Assembly: GCF_004339675.1 (NCBI RefSeq)
Contig: NZ_SLVM01000007.1
Span: 62,001-126,000 of the forward strand
From: Rhodovulum steppense
GTDB lineage: Bacteria; Pseudomonadota; Alphaproteobacteria; Rhodobacterales; Rhodobacteraceae
Length of the DNA stretch: 64,000 nt
Reading direction: 5' to 3'
Part shown: piece after piece, positions 45,024-54,214 of the stretch
Numbering within the stretch: the stretch's first letter is position 1
How the letters are laid out: the number at the start of each line of letters is the position of its first letter
The notes under the pieces: generated by a model
What the model saw: only the letters and a program-made list of their open reading frames with translations
Told to the model about the DNA's origin: nothing
The model's database searches: none
Program-made: the position numbers and the translations under genes

Positions 45024-46347
45024 GACAGGACCGCCGGACGATCCGTCCGAAGACGAAAGACTGCGCCGCTGGCGCGAAGAGCGCCGACGCATCGCAGCCG
45101 AAGAGCGCGACAGGCGCCTTGTGAAGGAACTCGACACCGGGGCGCCCGCCATTCCCAAGCCCGAAATCCCGGTCGATCTGCGGAACCTGCGCATCAAGGC
45201 TCCTGACCCGGGTCACGAGCCCGCAGAGCCCAATGCCTCGACAACCAACGAGATCGACGAGATCCAGGCCCGGATGGCAATCTGGCGCCGTGCCCGCTGG
45301 CATCGGGCCCTGGCGCTGTTCGTGGTCTGTGTCCTCGCACCGCTGGCGGCGGTATTCGGCTGGCTGACGCTCGCTACCAAGCCACTTTACGAAACCCGTG
45401 CCGTCCTGACGATTTCGCAGCCCAAACAGGAATCGCAGACCGCGCCGCCGGGACTGCTAGGCGCGATCGGGGCACCCCAGGGGATGGCGCAGGTATTCAT
45501 GGCCGACGAGTTCGTTCGCTCGCCCGCGCTTGTCTCGGCGGTGCTGGATCCCGCGCTTGCCCCTCGTCTGGCGGCCGAGGGGCTTGGCGATCTTGTCCTG
45601 TTGTCGCACGATGCACTGGCCAGCCAGATCGACAGTTCGGTGAATATCCAGACCGGCATGATGACGGTTTACGCGCGCATGCCCGAACCGGCCCAGGCCG
45701 TCGCGCTCGCCCGTCTGGTTCTGGACCTCGTGTCGACGCATGTCGACGATCTGGGTGCCGATCTGCGGGACAAGCGGCTGTCGGTCGCCCAGGACAGCGT
45801 CAACGAGGCGCGGGCTTCGCTGATCGAGGCCAAACGTGCGCTCGTCGCCCTTCAGATCGAGCATGGCGAACTCGATCCACGGACCAGGATCGAGGGCATC
45901 TACCAGATGATCGCGGGGACCGAGAGCGAGATCGTCGCCCTTCGCACCGAACTGGGTCGGGTCGAGGTGGCAGGCAGCGGCGACAGCTATGAGGCAAAGC
46001 GGCTGCGCGAACTGCTGGAGAAGCTGGATGCCCTGGTCGAGAGGGAGCGTCGCTCGCTTCTGGAGCCCCGCGGCGGGACGACTTCGCTCAATGCGCTATT
46101 GATGGATTACGAGACGGCGAACCAGACGGTTAGTATCGCAGAGGAAACTCTGTCGGCGGCTCTGGCCTCGCTTGCCTCCGCGCAGTCCGAGGTCGCGCTC
46201 GGGCGCAGCGTGCTGCAGGTCGTGGTGCCGCCGCTGGCACCGGGCAAACCGGAATATCCCCGCATCATGGTCGCCCTTTTCATCACGCTGGTGATCGGGC
46301 TTGCAGTCTTCTTCACCGCGCGTCTGGTTCTGTTCGACCCGGACTGA
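45016..46347 (+). CDS. KpsE/Wzc-like polysaccharide chain-length or export adaptor
   Basis: A 443-residue protein with a charged cytoplasmic N-terminus (rich in Arg/Glu) and a membrane helix at about residues 100-122. A long periplasmic coiled-coil domain follows (about 230-390: ARASLIEAKRALVALQIEHGEL, AKRLRELLEKLDALVERERRSLL). A second helix at about 418-438 precedes LVLFDPD. This two-helix layout with a Pro-rich segment before the last helix (VVPPLAPGKPEYPRI) is that of capsule export KpsE and PCP proteins. ATG 45016 overlaps the ATPase stop. Its 3' end overlaps the convergent gene by 35 bp. Confidence 0.88.
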   Translation: MAETGPPDDPSEDERLRRWREERRRIAAEERDRRLVKELDTGAPAIPKPEIPVDLRNLRIKAPDPGHEPAEPNASTTNEIDEIQARMAIWRRARWHRALALFVVCVLAPLAAVFGWLTLATKPLYETRAVLTISQPKQESQTAPPGLLGAIGAPQGMAQVFMADEFVRSPALVSAVLDPALAPRLAAEGLGDLVLLSHDALASQIDSSVNIQTGMMTVYARMPEPAQAVALARLVLDLVSTHVDDLGADLRDKRLSVAQDSVNEARASLIEAKRALVALQIEHGELDPRTRIEGIYQMIAGTESEIVALRTELGRVEVAGSGDSYEAKRLRELLEKLDALVERERRSLLEPRGGTTSLNALLMDYETANQTVSIAEETLSAALASLASAQSEVALGRSVLQVVVPPLAPGKPEYPRIMVALFITLVIGLAVFFTARLVLFDPD

Positions 46348-47230
46348 GTGCCCCCTGAGGCAGCATCGCTTCCAGTGCCCGGGCCAGCGCTCCATAGGGT
46401 AGCCGCATCCTCGTGTCCTGACGGAACGCCGCCTCGTCGGCAGCTTCGACATCGCCGGATGCCAAAAGGCAGACCGCGTCCAGCAGCCATTGCGGCGAAA
46501 CGGTCGGTCCCGAAACGATCGCCCTGTAGCAAAGCTCGGTCCAGAGGTCATGCGGCGCCGGGATCTGGCAGGGGCACCCGGCCATCCGGGCTGGGCGGGC
46601 CCTTGAAAGGACATCGGCGTGGCGAAAGTCCCGCATGCGGGTGCAGGCACGGTCGGCGAACAGGACCACTGGCATGCCGGTGGGATGACGATAGACCCGG
46701 CGCGAGCGGGACGGCGTCTCGCTTTCCAGTTGACAGCCTAGAGCGGTCAGCACCGGCCTGGCACGCTCGCAGCCGTCCACGTCCGGCATCAGGAGCGTCA
46801 ACTGCGCGGTGTGGCGCAGGAAGGCGACGGGATAGTGCCCTGCGGCGATCGCGGCTCCTCCGATAACAATGGGCGAAAGGCTTGCCACACGCGCATCGCC
46901 CAGAACCTGACCTACGATCCGCCCGAAGGCTGCGGCCCGGGCCTGCTCCATCGCAAGTGCCGCCCTGAGCCTGTCAGGCCAAGCTGCAGGCAGGCGGTCC
47001 GCCACGGGCAGAAGCCGAGCGGCGGCAATGGCAAGAATGTCGCGGATGCGGCTGTCCAGCCCGACAATCACATCCGCGCGCTCGTCCGGGATACGCTGGA
47101 GAAGACGTTCCAAGGTGGTTGGAACGGCGTCTTCGGCGACAAGGCAAAGGTCCATGAGGACACGCTCGATTTGCCCCAGACCCTCAGGCGGCAGGAGAGG
47201 CGGCGCAGCATCCTGGTCAGCGGTCATCAT
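46313..47230 (-). CDS. NTP_transf_5-like nucleotidyltransferase-fold protein lacking the catalytic Asp pair
   Basis: A 305-residue protein. The region VIGGAAIAAGHYPVAFLRHT, then QLTLLMPDVDGCERARPVLTALG, matches the family of uncharacterised nucleotidyltransferases often encoded with PqqD-like proteins (usual form KGAALA...MGDLDLLV...AL...LGY). Here the D-x-D of the usual GDLD is AQLT, so both metal-binding Asp residues are gone. It begins at ATG-ATG 47230 and overlaps the preceding glycosyltransferase by 14 bp. It is an assembly or scaffolding protein at best if the call is right. Confidence 0.7.
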   Translation of the reverse strand: MMTADQDAAPPLLPPEGLGQIERVLMDLCLVAEDAVPTTLERLLQRIPDERADVIVGLDSRIRDILAIAAARLLPVADRLPAAWPDRLRAALAMEQARAAAFGRIVGQVLGDARVASLSPIVIGGAAIAAGHYPVAFLRHTAQLTLLMPDVDGCERARPVLTALGCQLESETPSRSRRVYRHPTGMPVVLFADRACTRMRDFRHADVLSRARPARMAGCPCQIPAPHDLWTELCYRAIVSGPTVSPQWLLDAVCLLASGDVEAADEAAFRQDTRMRLPYGALARALEAMLPQGALSPGRTEPDAR

Positions 47231-47942
47231 CGTCCGCCTTCCATGTTTCGACACAGCCCGACATGCTTCCCGCCTGTCTGCGCGCCCTTATTTGCTTGGC
47301 GAGCAACATCATGAAATTGTGATGCTTTTCATCATTGCGCCGTAATGTCAGGTTCTCTCCGTGGATCCGCCGGACCAAGACGATTTCGGGCAGGATGACC
47401 TCTTTCAGGCCCATGCCGCGGGCACGCAGCAGCCATTCCTGGTCAGCCCCGGTGGTCATCGTCGCATCAAACGGGCCTACCCTTTCGAAGACCCGCCGCG
47501 GCGCGAGAAGGCCGGCCATCAGTCGCCCGGCCTCCGGCCCACTTGGCAGCGCAAGTGGCGAGGCTTGGAACCCGACCGGTCGGATATCGAGATGTTCTGC
47601 CCCGCCGAAACAAAGGGCAAGCTCCGGATCGGCCAGGAATGCGCTCATTTGCAGCGACAGCTTGCGCGGGGTCCAGAGATCGTCGGCATCAAGAAAGGCC
47701 ACGAAATCACCGGTCGCCGCCGCCAGCCCGGCATTGCGAGCCGCAGCCACTCCGGCGTTCGCTTGCTGCAGGAGCCTTACGCCCGGGCGGGCCGAGACCA
47801 GTGCGGCCGTGTCGTCGGTCGATCCGTCATCGACGACGATCAGCTCGTCGACTTGGCGATCTTGGCTCGCAACGCTGTCGATGGCCTCCTCGATGAAGGC
47901 CGCGGCGTTCCAGGCGGGAATGATGCAGGAAATGCCAGGCAT
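47217..47942 (-). CDS. GT2-family glycosyltransferase
   Basis: A 241-residue GT-A enzyme. ISCIIPAWNAAAFIEEAIDSV is the typical opening, followed by ELIVVDDGSTDDTA (nucleotide binding), GVAAARNAGLAAATGDFVAFLDADDLW (D-x-D at DAD) and the later GADQEWLLRARGMG (catalytic base region). It adds a sugar from a nucleotide donor. One base separates it from the upstream GT4 gene. Confidence 0.92.
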   Translation of the reverse strand: MPGISCIIPAWNAAAFIEEAIDSVASQDRQVDELIVVDDGSTDDTAALVSARPGVRLLQQANAGVAAARNAGLAAATGDFVAFLDADDLWTPRKLSLQMSAFLADPELALCFGGAEHLDIRPVGFQASPLALPSGPEAGRLMAGLLAPRRVFERVGPFDATMTTGADQEWLLRARGMGLKEVILPEIVLVRRIHGENLTLRRNDEKHHNFMMLLAKQIRARRQAGSMSGCVETWKADDDDR

Positions 47943-47943
47943 G

Positions 47944-49767
47944 TCAGTAAGCCCCCCTCTCGCCTCTTGCCGACGCGGCCCCGGCAGGCGCCCGCATGGC
48001 CTCGGCATAGCGGCGCACCATGGTTTCGACGGAATAGGCATCGGCTGCAAAGGCGCGCGCCCGGTCACCCAGTGCCGGATCAGCCCGCCACATCGCGATC
48101 ATCCGGTCGGTAAGATCGGCGATCTCGTCCAGGTCCGGGTTGTCCAGGTTCGACAGTGTTGCCCCGGTAACGCCCTCGATATAGCAGTCCGACGCTCCTC
48201 CGGCCCGGGTGGAGACGACGGGCACACCGCAATACTGTGCCTCGATCAGCACGTTTGGCAAACCCTCGCTTCGCGACGTGAACACGAAGACGTCCATCTT
48301 CCCCAACCAGAAGCCCACATTGCTGCGAAACCCGGGCATGAGTAGCCGGTCCCCCAACCCGGAGCGCCGCGCACTGGAGCGCAGGTCGTCCAGCGCCTCT
48401 CCGTAGCCGATCAGCAAGAAACGGGTGCCGGGCCGCCGGTCAAGGTAGTGACGAGCAAAGTCCAGCCAAAGATCGGGGCGCTTGCAGGGGTGAAGACGGC
48501 AAATGCAGCCTACGGTGCGCTCCGCATCGGCCGTAGTAGCAGAAAAGTCCGTCCACAAGGCCTCGTCCTCATCGCTGCCGCGCAGCGTTGGCGGGGCGCA
48601 GCCGTTCGGAATGACCTGGAATGTGTCCGTCGGGATTCCCAGCCAGTCGGCATAGCTTTGGGCGACGCTGGGGGAGTTGCATTGGAAAACGACACCGGGC
48701 ACCAGTGCAAGCGCCCGGAACATCGCCGCATATTGGAGGAGGAAGGGCGTTCCGTGCTTGTCCGGGGACAGGGCGCGCAGGTTCAGAAGCACTTTCGGCA
48801 CCTCCGCAACCAGCGCGGCAAGCGCGGCATAAAGGATCGGGCCATCCTGCCAGATGCTGACCGCCGCGGCGCCCGTTCGGCGGAAATACGGGGCAAGCTG
48901 TCTGACCCCGATCTGCGCTGCGCTCGGCGTTATAGCGAGGATCTCCGCCATTACCGGGTCGCCCTGTGCAACGGCCTCGATAGGTTGGGGCGGCAAGCTG
49001 CACAGGTCGTCGGTCGCGGGCAACGACCCCGGTAGGGCAGCCTCGAAGAGCAGGCGCTGCGCCGACGGAACCTCAGCCAGGGAAACGACGTGTACCGGTC
49101 CGTCAAGGCGAACGCCCCGCAAAATCCGGTCCGCACCCAGGCCGCGGTGCAAACCCTGGGCGAACAGCCAGAATTGCCGCTCCGCCCCACCCACACCAAG
49201 TCCGGCGGTCATCAGAACCACCGGACCGATCCTGCCCGGATCGGTTTCGGGCAGTCGGCGCCCGGCAAAGCGCAGGATCGCTGCGCACAGGGCAGGGATC
49301 CGGTTGTCGGGACGGTCGGTCAGCAGGTCGGGTTCGCTCTCGGAGAAGCGCCGCTCGGCGCGCCGTAACCCATCGACAATGCTTTGGGTCGCAGCATCCG
49401 CCCCGGCCCGCTCAAGCGTCTCTGCCACGCAGATCGCCTTGCGGATGCGCCCGCGGTGGCGAAGCTGCTTCACGTAGCGCAACCTCACGTCGTCCAGATC
49501 GGGAAAGTCCGCAAGAAGCCCGTCGTAGATCTCATCCGACTGTTCGTGGAACCCGGCTTCGTTCAGGAGCTCCGCGCAAAGCTGCCGCCGCGAGATGGCG
49601 TCGGCTTCCTGCGCCATCGCGGCGGCAATGAATGACGGCACCTCATCGCGACGATTGGCCAGAACCAGGTCGCGAACCCGCATCCTGAGGACGAGTGAAA
49701 GCGGCGCGTTGCTCGAAACACTCTCCTTCAGGGCCTTCAATACTGTCTCCACCCGAACCGGGAACAA
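47944..49767 (-). CDS. GT4-type glycosyltransferase, paralogue of 40562-42535
   Basis: A 607-residue protein with a helical N-terminal third (residues 1-190) and a GT4 part: VVLMTAGLGVGGAERQFWLFAQGL, GCICRLHPCKRPDLWLDFA, LLIGYGEALDDL, and EGLPNVLIEAQYCGVPVVSTRAGG. It is the first gene of the leftward part of the capsule cluster. The shared extension with the plus-strand gene indicates duplication. Confidence 0.88.
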   Translation of the reverse strand: MFPVRVETVLKALKESVSSNAPLSLVLRMRVRDLVLANRRDEVPSFIAAAMAQEADAISRRQLCAELLNEAGFHEQSDEIYDGLLADFPDLDDVRLRYVKQLRHRGRIRKAICVAETLERAGADAATQSIVDGLRRAERRFSESEPDLLTDRPDNRIPALCAAILRFAGRRLPETDPGRIGPVVLMTAGLGVGGAERQFWLFAQGLHRGLGADRILRGVRLDGPVHVVSLAEVPSAQRLLFEAALPGSLPATDDLCSLPPQPIEAVAQGDPVMAEILAITPSAAQIGVRQLAPYFRRTGAAAVSIWQDGPILYAALAALVAEVPKVLLNLRALSPDKHGTPFLLQYAAMFRALALVPGVVFQCNSPSVAQSYADWLGIPTDTFQVIPNGCAPPTLRGSDEDEALWTDFSATTADAERTVGCICRLHPCKRPDLWLDFARHYLDRRPGTRFLLIGYGEALDDLRSSARRSGLGDRLLMPGFRSNVGFWLGKMDVFVFTSRSEGLPNVLIEAQYCGVPVVSTRAGGASDCYIEGVTGATLSNLDNPDLDEIADLTDRMIAMWRADPALGDRARAFAADAYSVETMVRRYAEAMRAPAGAASARGERGAY

Positions 49768-49958
49768 CCTGTTCCAAGACCAACGATTACGGGTCGGTGC
49801 CGGATTTGTCTATCATCGAGGGTGTGTCGGTCGTCGTGCCGCAGCGACGTGCACGCGATAGTTGACACCGTGCGACTTGGATATTCTAAGAGGTCTCGTT
49901 CGGTCCAATGACGCCGGGCCAAACAACCTCGCAGGAAGCGGATCGCAAAGGGGCTGCC
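49768..49958. promoter_or_regulatory. Divergent promoter region between GT4 and pqqD-like genes
   Basis: 190 bp separate the two divergent starts. The stretch contains GATTACGGG and TAGTTGACAC (TTGACA-like at about 49861-49866) followed 17 bases later by TATTCT. TTGACA with TATTCT at normal spacing is a good promoter toward the pqqD-like gene. No operator is obvious. Confidence 0.45.
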
Positions 49959-50375
49959 ATGGGAACTGATCGTCGACATTCCCCGTCGGAGGCACGACTT
50001 GAAACCAGCCTGATCGATGACGAGTTGGTCGTCCTGTGCCTCGACAGCGGCTACTATTACACGATCACCGGGATAGGGGTCATCGTATGGCAACTGATCG
50101 AGCGAGGTGCCTCGCTCGGGTTGATCGTGGAAACAATCGCGCAACGGTACGAGCAGGAGGCCCAGAAGGTGCAGGCCAACATCGAGACCTTCCTGGACAA
50201 GCTGGTTCTTGAGAACCTTGTTGGTCCGGCCGAGTCTACGGATGCGGCAGATCCTGCCACGATAGGGGAGTTCGACGGTTGGCAACCAACCTACATTCCC
50301 GTCACGATCTCGAAGTACAACGACCTTTTCGAGGCATTCGCCTCGGATCCACCTTTGGTGGTGGGGCGTCTCTGA
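49959..50375 (+). CDS. PqqD-family peptide chaperone-like protein
   Basis: A 138-residue protein. Residues about 15-85 form the PqqD winged-helix: VVLCLDSGYYYTITGIGVIVWQLIERG, then a helical domain ETIAQRYEQEAQKVQANIETFLDKLVLENLV (outline). PqqD-like proteins bind peptide leaders for maturation enzymes. The C-terminal tail WQPTYIPVTISKYNDLFEAF with DPPL resembles the aromatic/Pro tail found in PqqD-NTP_transf_5 pairs. ATG 49959 follows AAAGGGG. It is divergent from, but grouped with, the NTP_transf_5-like gene at 46313. Confidence 0.8.
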   Translation: MGTDRRHSPSEARLETSLIDDELVVLCLDSGYYYTITGIGVIVWQLIERGASLGLIVETIAQRYEQEAQKVQANIETFLDKLVLENLVGPAESTDAADPATIGEFDGWQPTYIPVTISKYNDLFEAFASDPPLVVGRL

Positions 50376-50491
50376 TACCCAGTATCACCTAACCGACGGG
50401 CACCTCGAAAAACTGTCCTGCTCGTGCCCAGCGAATATTCCACGGGTAAGACCACGAGGCGCGGCGCGATCACCCGTGCGGGCTATTCCCG

Positions 50492-50630
50492 CCCAAATGA
50501 AAAAGATCATTTTCAACTGCGGTCAATAAGGCAAGACGGCCTCAAAAGGCAAGGATCTTTTCCATTGGCCGTGAAGCAAGAGTGAGCCGAGCAAAAAGGA
50601 AAAGATCACTTCCATATTTCGCCTTGCTGC
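50492..50630 (-). repeat. Copy of the hipBA promoter-operator region, orphan
   Basis: About 139 bp recur at 59854-59991, where they form the upstream region of hipBA. Shared operators are TGAAAAAGATCATTTTCA (50498-50515) and GGAAAAGATCACTTCC (50598-50613). Here no hipB follows. The stretch lies immediately beyond the stop of the nuclease gene. The copies differ at roughly a dozen positions plus one indel. Confidence 0.85.
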
Positions 50631-50632
50631 CC

Positions 50633-51523
50633 TCACCCGCACCAGTCCCCGGGGGGCCGCGGGCAACTGTAGGGGCCACATATGTAGCGCGCTGCCAGCC
50701 CCTCCGAGATCAGCACCTCGCCCACGTCGCGACCATCCACATACAGACTGCCGCAGATGCGCCCGAAATTGCACGCATCGGTGCCCTCGGTCCCCGGCCG
50801 ACATGCACAGGCAACCCGCTGAAACTCGATGCGCGCGGCACCGTCCAGCATGTCCGTCAGGCGCCTGGTGGCGCGGGTGCCGAGCTGGCGCTCGCGCTCG
50901 CAGCGCGGCGAAAACACTTCGGGCGTGTTGAACCCGACCAGGCGGACCCGGCGGCTGTCCCCGGGAACCCGGATCGTGTCCCCGTCGACCACCTGGATAT
51001 CGCGGGCAACGAGCGCGATGCGCGGATCGGCCTGCCGGTCGGGTACACCGCTGATCCCGTCTCCCGGTCCCGTGGCCGCCCGAGCGGTATCCGAACTGCC
51101 GGTCAGGATGCCGTCAATGTCGGTCTGGACGAGAAGGATCGTCATGACGATCGCAATGAGACCCACGGTGGCGGATCTCAGCCTGCGCAGGATCCCGTTG
51201 CCGCGCCGCCGGCCGGGATTACGGCGGGCAGAAGGCCGGGACCTGTCGCGTGGCGGCCGCGGCGACAAGCGCGTCGGTCGTCCCGGACCGGATGCCGGTG
51301 TTGGCGCCATGGCCGGGCCGGGCCGGTCCGCGCCGCCCGCCTGGCAGAGGCGCATCAGAAGCCGGTACTGCTTCGCGCTCAGTTTCGTGCTGCGACCATG
51401 TCGATCAAGCCGGGCGCCCATGTCCCGCAGGAAGCGCTGCTCCCAATCGCTCAGGGCCCCGTCAGCCAGCGCGCGCGCGATCCCCGCCTTGACCTCGTCC
51501 AGCTTGTCCTGTGAGAACGGCAT
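50633..51523 (-). CDS. Membrane-anchored thermonuclease-like (SNase) protein
   Basis: A 296-residue protein. Residues 1-60 form a small helical domain (ALSDWEQRFLRDMGARLDRHG). A Pro/Arg-rich linker follows, then one membrane helix at about 117-132. The nuclease domain (about 170-285) shows VVDGDTIRV, RRVRLVGFNTPEV (the Arg, Thr-Pro-Glu active-site block) and the C-terminal GRDVGEVLISEGLA. Four or more cysteines at the end (CACRPGTEG, CGPYSCPRPPGDWC) could form disulfides. The nuclease would face the periplasm. The IS21 element inserted 79 bp upstream probably cut it off from its native promoter. Confidence 0.85.
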   Translation of the reverse strand: MPFSQDKLDEVKAGIARALADGALSDWEQRFLRDMGARLDRHGRSTKLSAKQYRLLMRLCQAGGADRPGPAMAPTPASGPGRPTRLSPRPPRDRSRPSARRNPGRRRGNGILRRLRSATVGLIAIVMTILLVQTDIDGILTGSSDTARAATGPGDGISGVPDRQADPRIALVARDIQVVDGDTIRVPGDSRRVRLVGFNTPEVFSPRCERERQLGTRATRRLTDMLDGAARIEFQRVACACRPGTEGTDACNFGRICGSLYVDGRDVGEVLISEGLAARYICGPYSCPRPPGDWCG

Positions 51524-51673
51524 CCCTGCACCATCAATCCGTTTCGAACCATGCGATCGCGACCTGCTAGATCACCGATATGGCTGGATTGGGGCAACAT
51601 GTGTAGAGCGTCAACCTCCTTGTCCGGTGCCGACAACCAAGGTGGCCGGTTCTGGCCGCTGCGATCGGATCGG

Positions 51674-52528
51674 TTAGGTGATGGTTTCCTCCTTGATGTT
51701 GTCTGCGGCCTCGGCTTCGAGGTTGTCGCTGGAGGTTGTCGCTCCGATTTCAGGCTTGGCTGATCGGCGTTCGGCTGCGGCGCGCCGACGATAACTGTCG
51801 CCGTTCATCTCGAGGATGGTGGCGTGGTGGACGAGGCGGTCGATCGCGGCGACGGTAACGGCCTGGTCGGGGAAGACCTTGTCCCAGGCGCTGAAGGGCT
51901 GGTTGGCCGCGATGGCGAGGCTTCTGGTCTCGTAGCGCCGGGCGATCAGTTCGAAGAGCACGGAGCTTTCGGCGCGGTCCTTCTGCGCGTAGGTGATGTC
52001 GTCAAGGATGATCAGGTCGAACTTGTCGAGCTTGGCGATGGCGGCCTCGAGCGCCAGGTCGCGCCGCGCGGCCTGAAGCTTCTGCACCATGTCGGTGGTG
52101 CTGGTGTAGAGGACGCGCCTGCCCGCCTCGACAAGGGCATGGCCGATGGCGCACAGGACATGGGTCTTGCCCGCGCCCGAGTTGCCGATGGCGATGAGGT
52201 TGGCGCCGGTCTCGACCCAGTCCCCTGCGGCCAGCGCCTCGACCCGGGCCCGCGTCACCCCGGGCAGGGCCTTGAAGTCGAGGGTGGCCAGCGTCTTGCC
52301 GCCGGGCAGTTGGGACTGCTGGAGGTGGCGGTGGATGCGGCGCGCATCGCGCTCGGCCAGTTCGAGCTCGGCAAGGGTGGCGAGGAACCGGGAGGCGGGC
52401 CAGCCCTCTGCGTCTGCACGTTCGGCCAGCGCCTGCCAATGGCGCTGGAAGCTGGGCAGGCGCAGCGCGGAGAGCATGGCGGGCAGCGCGTGGACATCGA
52501 CGGGGCGGGGAGCGGCGGGGGCGGTCAT
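51674..52528 (-). CDS. istB: IS21 transposition helper ATPase IstB
   Basis: A 284-residue AAA+ ATPase required with IstA. Walker A IAIGNSGAGKTHV is at about residues 111-123 and Walker B LIILDDITYAQ at about 173-183. The C-terminal motif DRLVHHATILEMNGDSYR is diagnostic of IstB. The ATG overlaps the istA stop as ATGA. Confidence 0.96.
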   Translation of the reverse strand: MTAPAAPRPVDVHALPAMLSALRLPSFQRHWQALAERADAEGWPASRFLATLAELELAERDARRIHRHLQQSQLPGGKTLATLDFKALPGVTRARVEALAAGDWVETGANLIAIGNSGAGKTHVLCAIGHALVEAGRRVLYTSTTDMVQKLQAARRDLALEAAIAKLDKFDLIILDDITYAQKDRAESSVLFELIARRYETRSLAIAANQPFSAWDKVFPDQAVTVAAIDRLVHHATILEMNGDSYRRRAAAERRSAKPEIGATTSSDNLEAEAADNIKEETIT

Positions 52529-54033
52529 GCGCAGCCCTCCAGCAGGGCGTCGAAGCTGGTCAGTTCTGTCAGGGCGACGGGGGTGTCGACCGGGAGGGCC
52601 CGCTGTGGCGGCTCCAGTCGTTCCTTCAGCCGGCGGGCCTCGGGCAGCTCGCCCCGACCGAGGCTGTCGGCGATCAGGAGGGCCAGTTCGGCCTCGCAGC
52701 CTTCGTCATGGGCGAGGCAGAGCAGGCCGACCATGCGACGGCAGGCGTCGCGGCGGGGCAAGGCGGCGGAGAAGGCGGCCCAGGCCTCGGCGTATTCCGG
52801 GCGCGGAAACAGGCCGTCGCGATAGACCGAACCTGCCAGCGCCTGCGGCTTGCGGCGCAGGGCATGAATCACATGGCGATAGTTGACGCAATGGACACGC
52901 ACGCCGTCATCACGCCCCCGGCGTCGCGGGTGGGTGACGACATGGGTGGCGCCAAGGAAGGCCTCGATCCGGTCGTCGTAGACGTGAACCCGCAGCCGCT
53001 GACCGATCAGCTGCGAGGGCGCGGAGTAGAACACGCTGTGAACGAGGAAGCCCCCGGTCTTCGTCACCCGCGCGACCACCTCGGTGAAGTCGGTGGTGCG
53101 ACGGGCGGGCAGCGGCCTGAGCGCCGCCATCTCAATGCGCAGGGCTGCGTCCCGTCGCCGGTTCCGGCGGGCGACGAGTTCATCGACAAAGCGGCGCCAG
53201 TCGGCGAGCGTGGCGAAATCCCGGGAGCCGCGCAGGATCAGGGCCTGGTTGAGCGCCACCTTGAGGTGGTTGTTGTGGGCCTCGACCGACCCGTTCTCAT
53301 GCGCCTCGCCGGGATTGTTCCGGCTCGCGAGCATGCCGTAATGGGCGCAGAAGGCCTCGTACCGCTTGGTGACATCATCCGCGGCCGCGGCATCAAGGTT
53401 CCGGTAAGCCGCCGAGAGGCTGTCGGTCCGATGTTCATGCGGCACACCGCCGAGCGTCCAGAGCGCGTTCTGGAGGTTCTCCGCCAGCGCGGTGAAGCTC
53501 TCCCCGCCCAAGACCACGGCGACGTGTTCCCAACTGCTGTAGGCCAGGACAAAATGGTAAAGGCGATGCGCGAGCAGCTGCCCCCCGATCGTCACGCCCA
53601 GGGTGCCCGCATCGGTGAAGTCCGACAGGGCCATCCGCCCCGGCTCGGGTGTCTGGCGGAAGATCACGTCGCACTCGGGCCCGTGCAGGGCACGCCAGTC
53701 GCGGACCCGCCGCTCCAGCGTTCGGCGCACGCGGTCGTCCGGGAAGGCTTCGGGGTCGGTCAGCTGGAGGTGCCGCATCAAGGTGACGGCCTGAACGGCA
53801 GGATCGCGCTTGAGGATCGGCAGCAGCACCGCGTCCCACACCGCAGCGAGCGGGTCAGGCACGGTGCGGCCCCGGGCAGGCTTGCGTTGGGAGGGAAGGC
53901 GCGGATCAGCCTCGATCCGGCGGGCGGTGCGTTCGCTGAACCCTGCGCGGGCGGCAGCGACACGCTGGCTGTAATGGAGACGGTCAGTCATGTAGACTCT
54001 CACTTGCTGGTCGGTGACGGGTTTGCCCGGCAC
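52525..54033 (-). CDS. istA: IS21 transposase IstA
   Basis: A 502-residue DDE transposase. An N-terminal HTH (GKPVTDQQVRVYM, then AARAGFSERTARRIEADPRL) is followed by the catalytic core with Asp in SDFTDAG, Asp in EHRTDSLSAAYRN and Glu in NNPGEAHENGSVEAHNNHLK. The C-terminal beta-barrel (LRVHVYDDRIEAFLGATHV) matches. GTG at 54033 is preferred because it gives the MPGKPVTDQQ start familiar from this subgroup. Confidence 0.92.
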   Translation of the reverse strand: MPGKPVTDQQVRVYMTDRLHYSQRVAAARAGFSERTARRIEADPRLPSQRKPARGRTVPDPLAAVWDAVLLPILKRDPAVQAVTLMRHLQLTDPEAFPDDRVRRTLERRVRDWRALHGPECDVIFRQTPEPGRMALSDFTDAGTLGVTIGGQLLAHRLYHFVLAYSSWEHVAVVLGGESFTALAENLQNALWTLGGVPHEHRTDSLSAAYRNLDAAAADDVTKRYEAFCAHYGMLASRNNPGEAHENGSVEAHNNHLKVALNQALILRGSRDFATLADWRRFVDELVARRNRRRDAALRIEMAALRPLPARRTTDFTEVVARVTKTGGFLVHSVFYSAPSQLIGQRLRVHVYDDRIEAFLGATHVVTHPRRRGRDDGVRVHCVNYRHVIHALRRKPQALAGSVYRDGLFPRPEYAEAWAAFSAALPRRDACRRMVGLLCLAHDEGCEAELALLIADSLGRGELPEARRLKERLEPPQRALPVDTPVALTELTSFDALLEGCA

Positions 54034-54214
54034 GGTCGGATCTCCGTTTGGCTTCAGAGACCTCGACCCTACCGGCCCGCAGCGGCCAGCACCCACTCCC
54101 CGGAAGAGAGCCGCGCCGGTGGCCCCAGCCTACGGTCGGGCTACGCCCTCCCTCCGGCTGGGGCCACCGGCCATCTCGGTTGACGCTGTCGGCCAAATTG
54201 GTTGTCGCTCATCA

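Larger units (their letters stand above)
51602..54214 (-). mobile_element. Complete IS21-family insertion sequence
   Basis: A 2613-bp element carrying istA and istB. Ends begin TGTAGAGCGTCAACC (left) and, on the other strand, TGATGAGCGACAACC (right), with further inner repeats such as CGACAACCAA and GTCAACC. A 6-bp direct repeat AACATG flanks it at 51596-51601 and 54215-54220, a target-site duplication of the size usual for IS21. It looks intact and recent. Confidence 0.93.

Noticed and set aside
50582-51514. 310-codon plus-strand frame opposite the SNase gene
   Set aside because: It is antisense to the nuclease with VVDGDTI and TPE motifs.
52708-54183. 491-codon plus-strand frame opposite istA
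   Set aside because: Antisense to a transposase with an intact DDE core.
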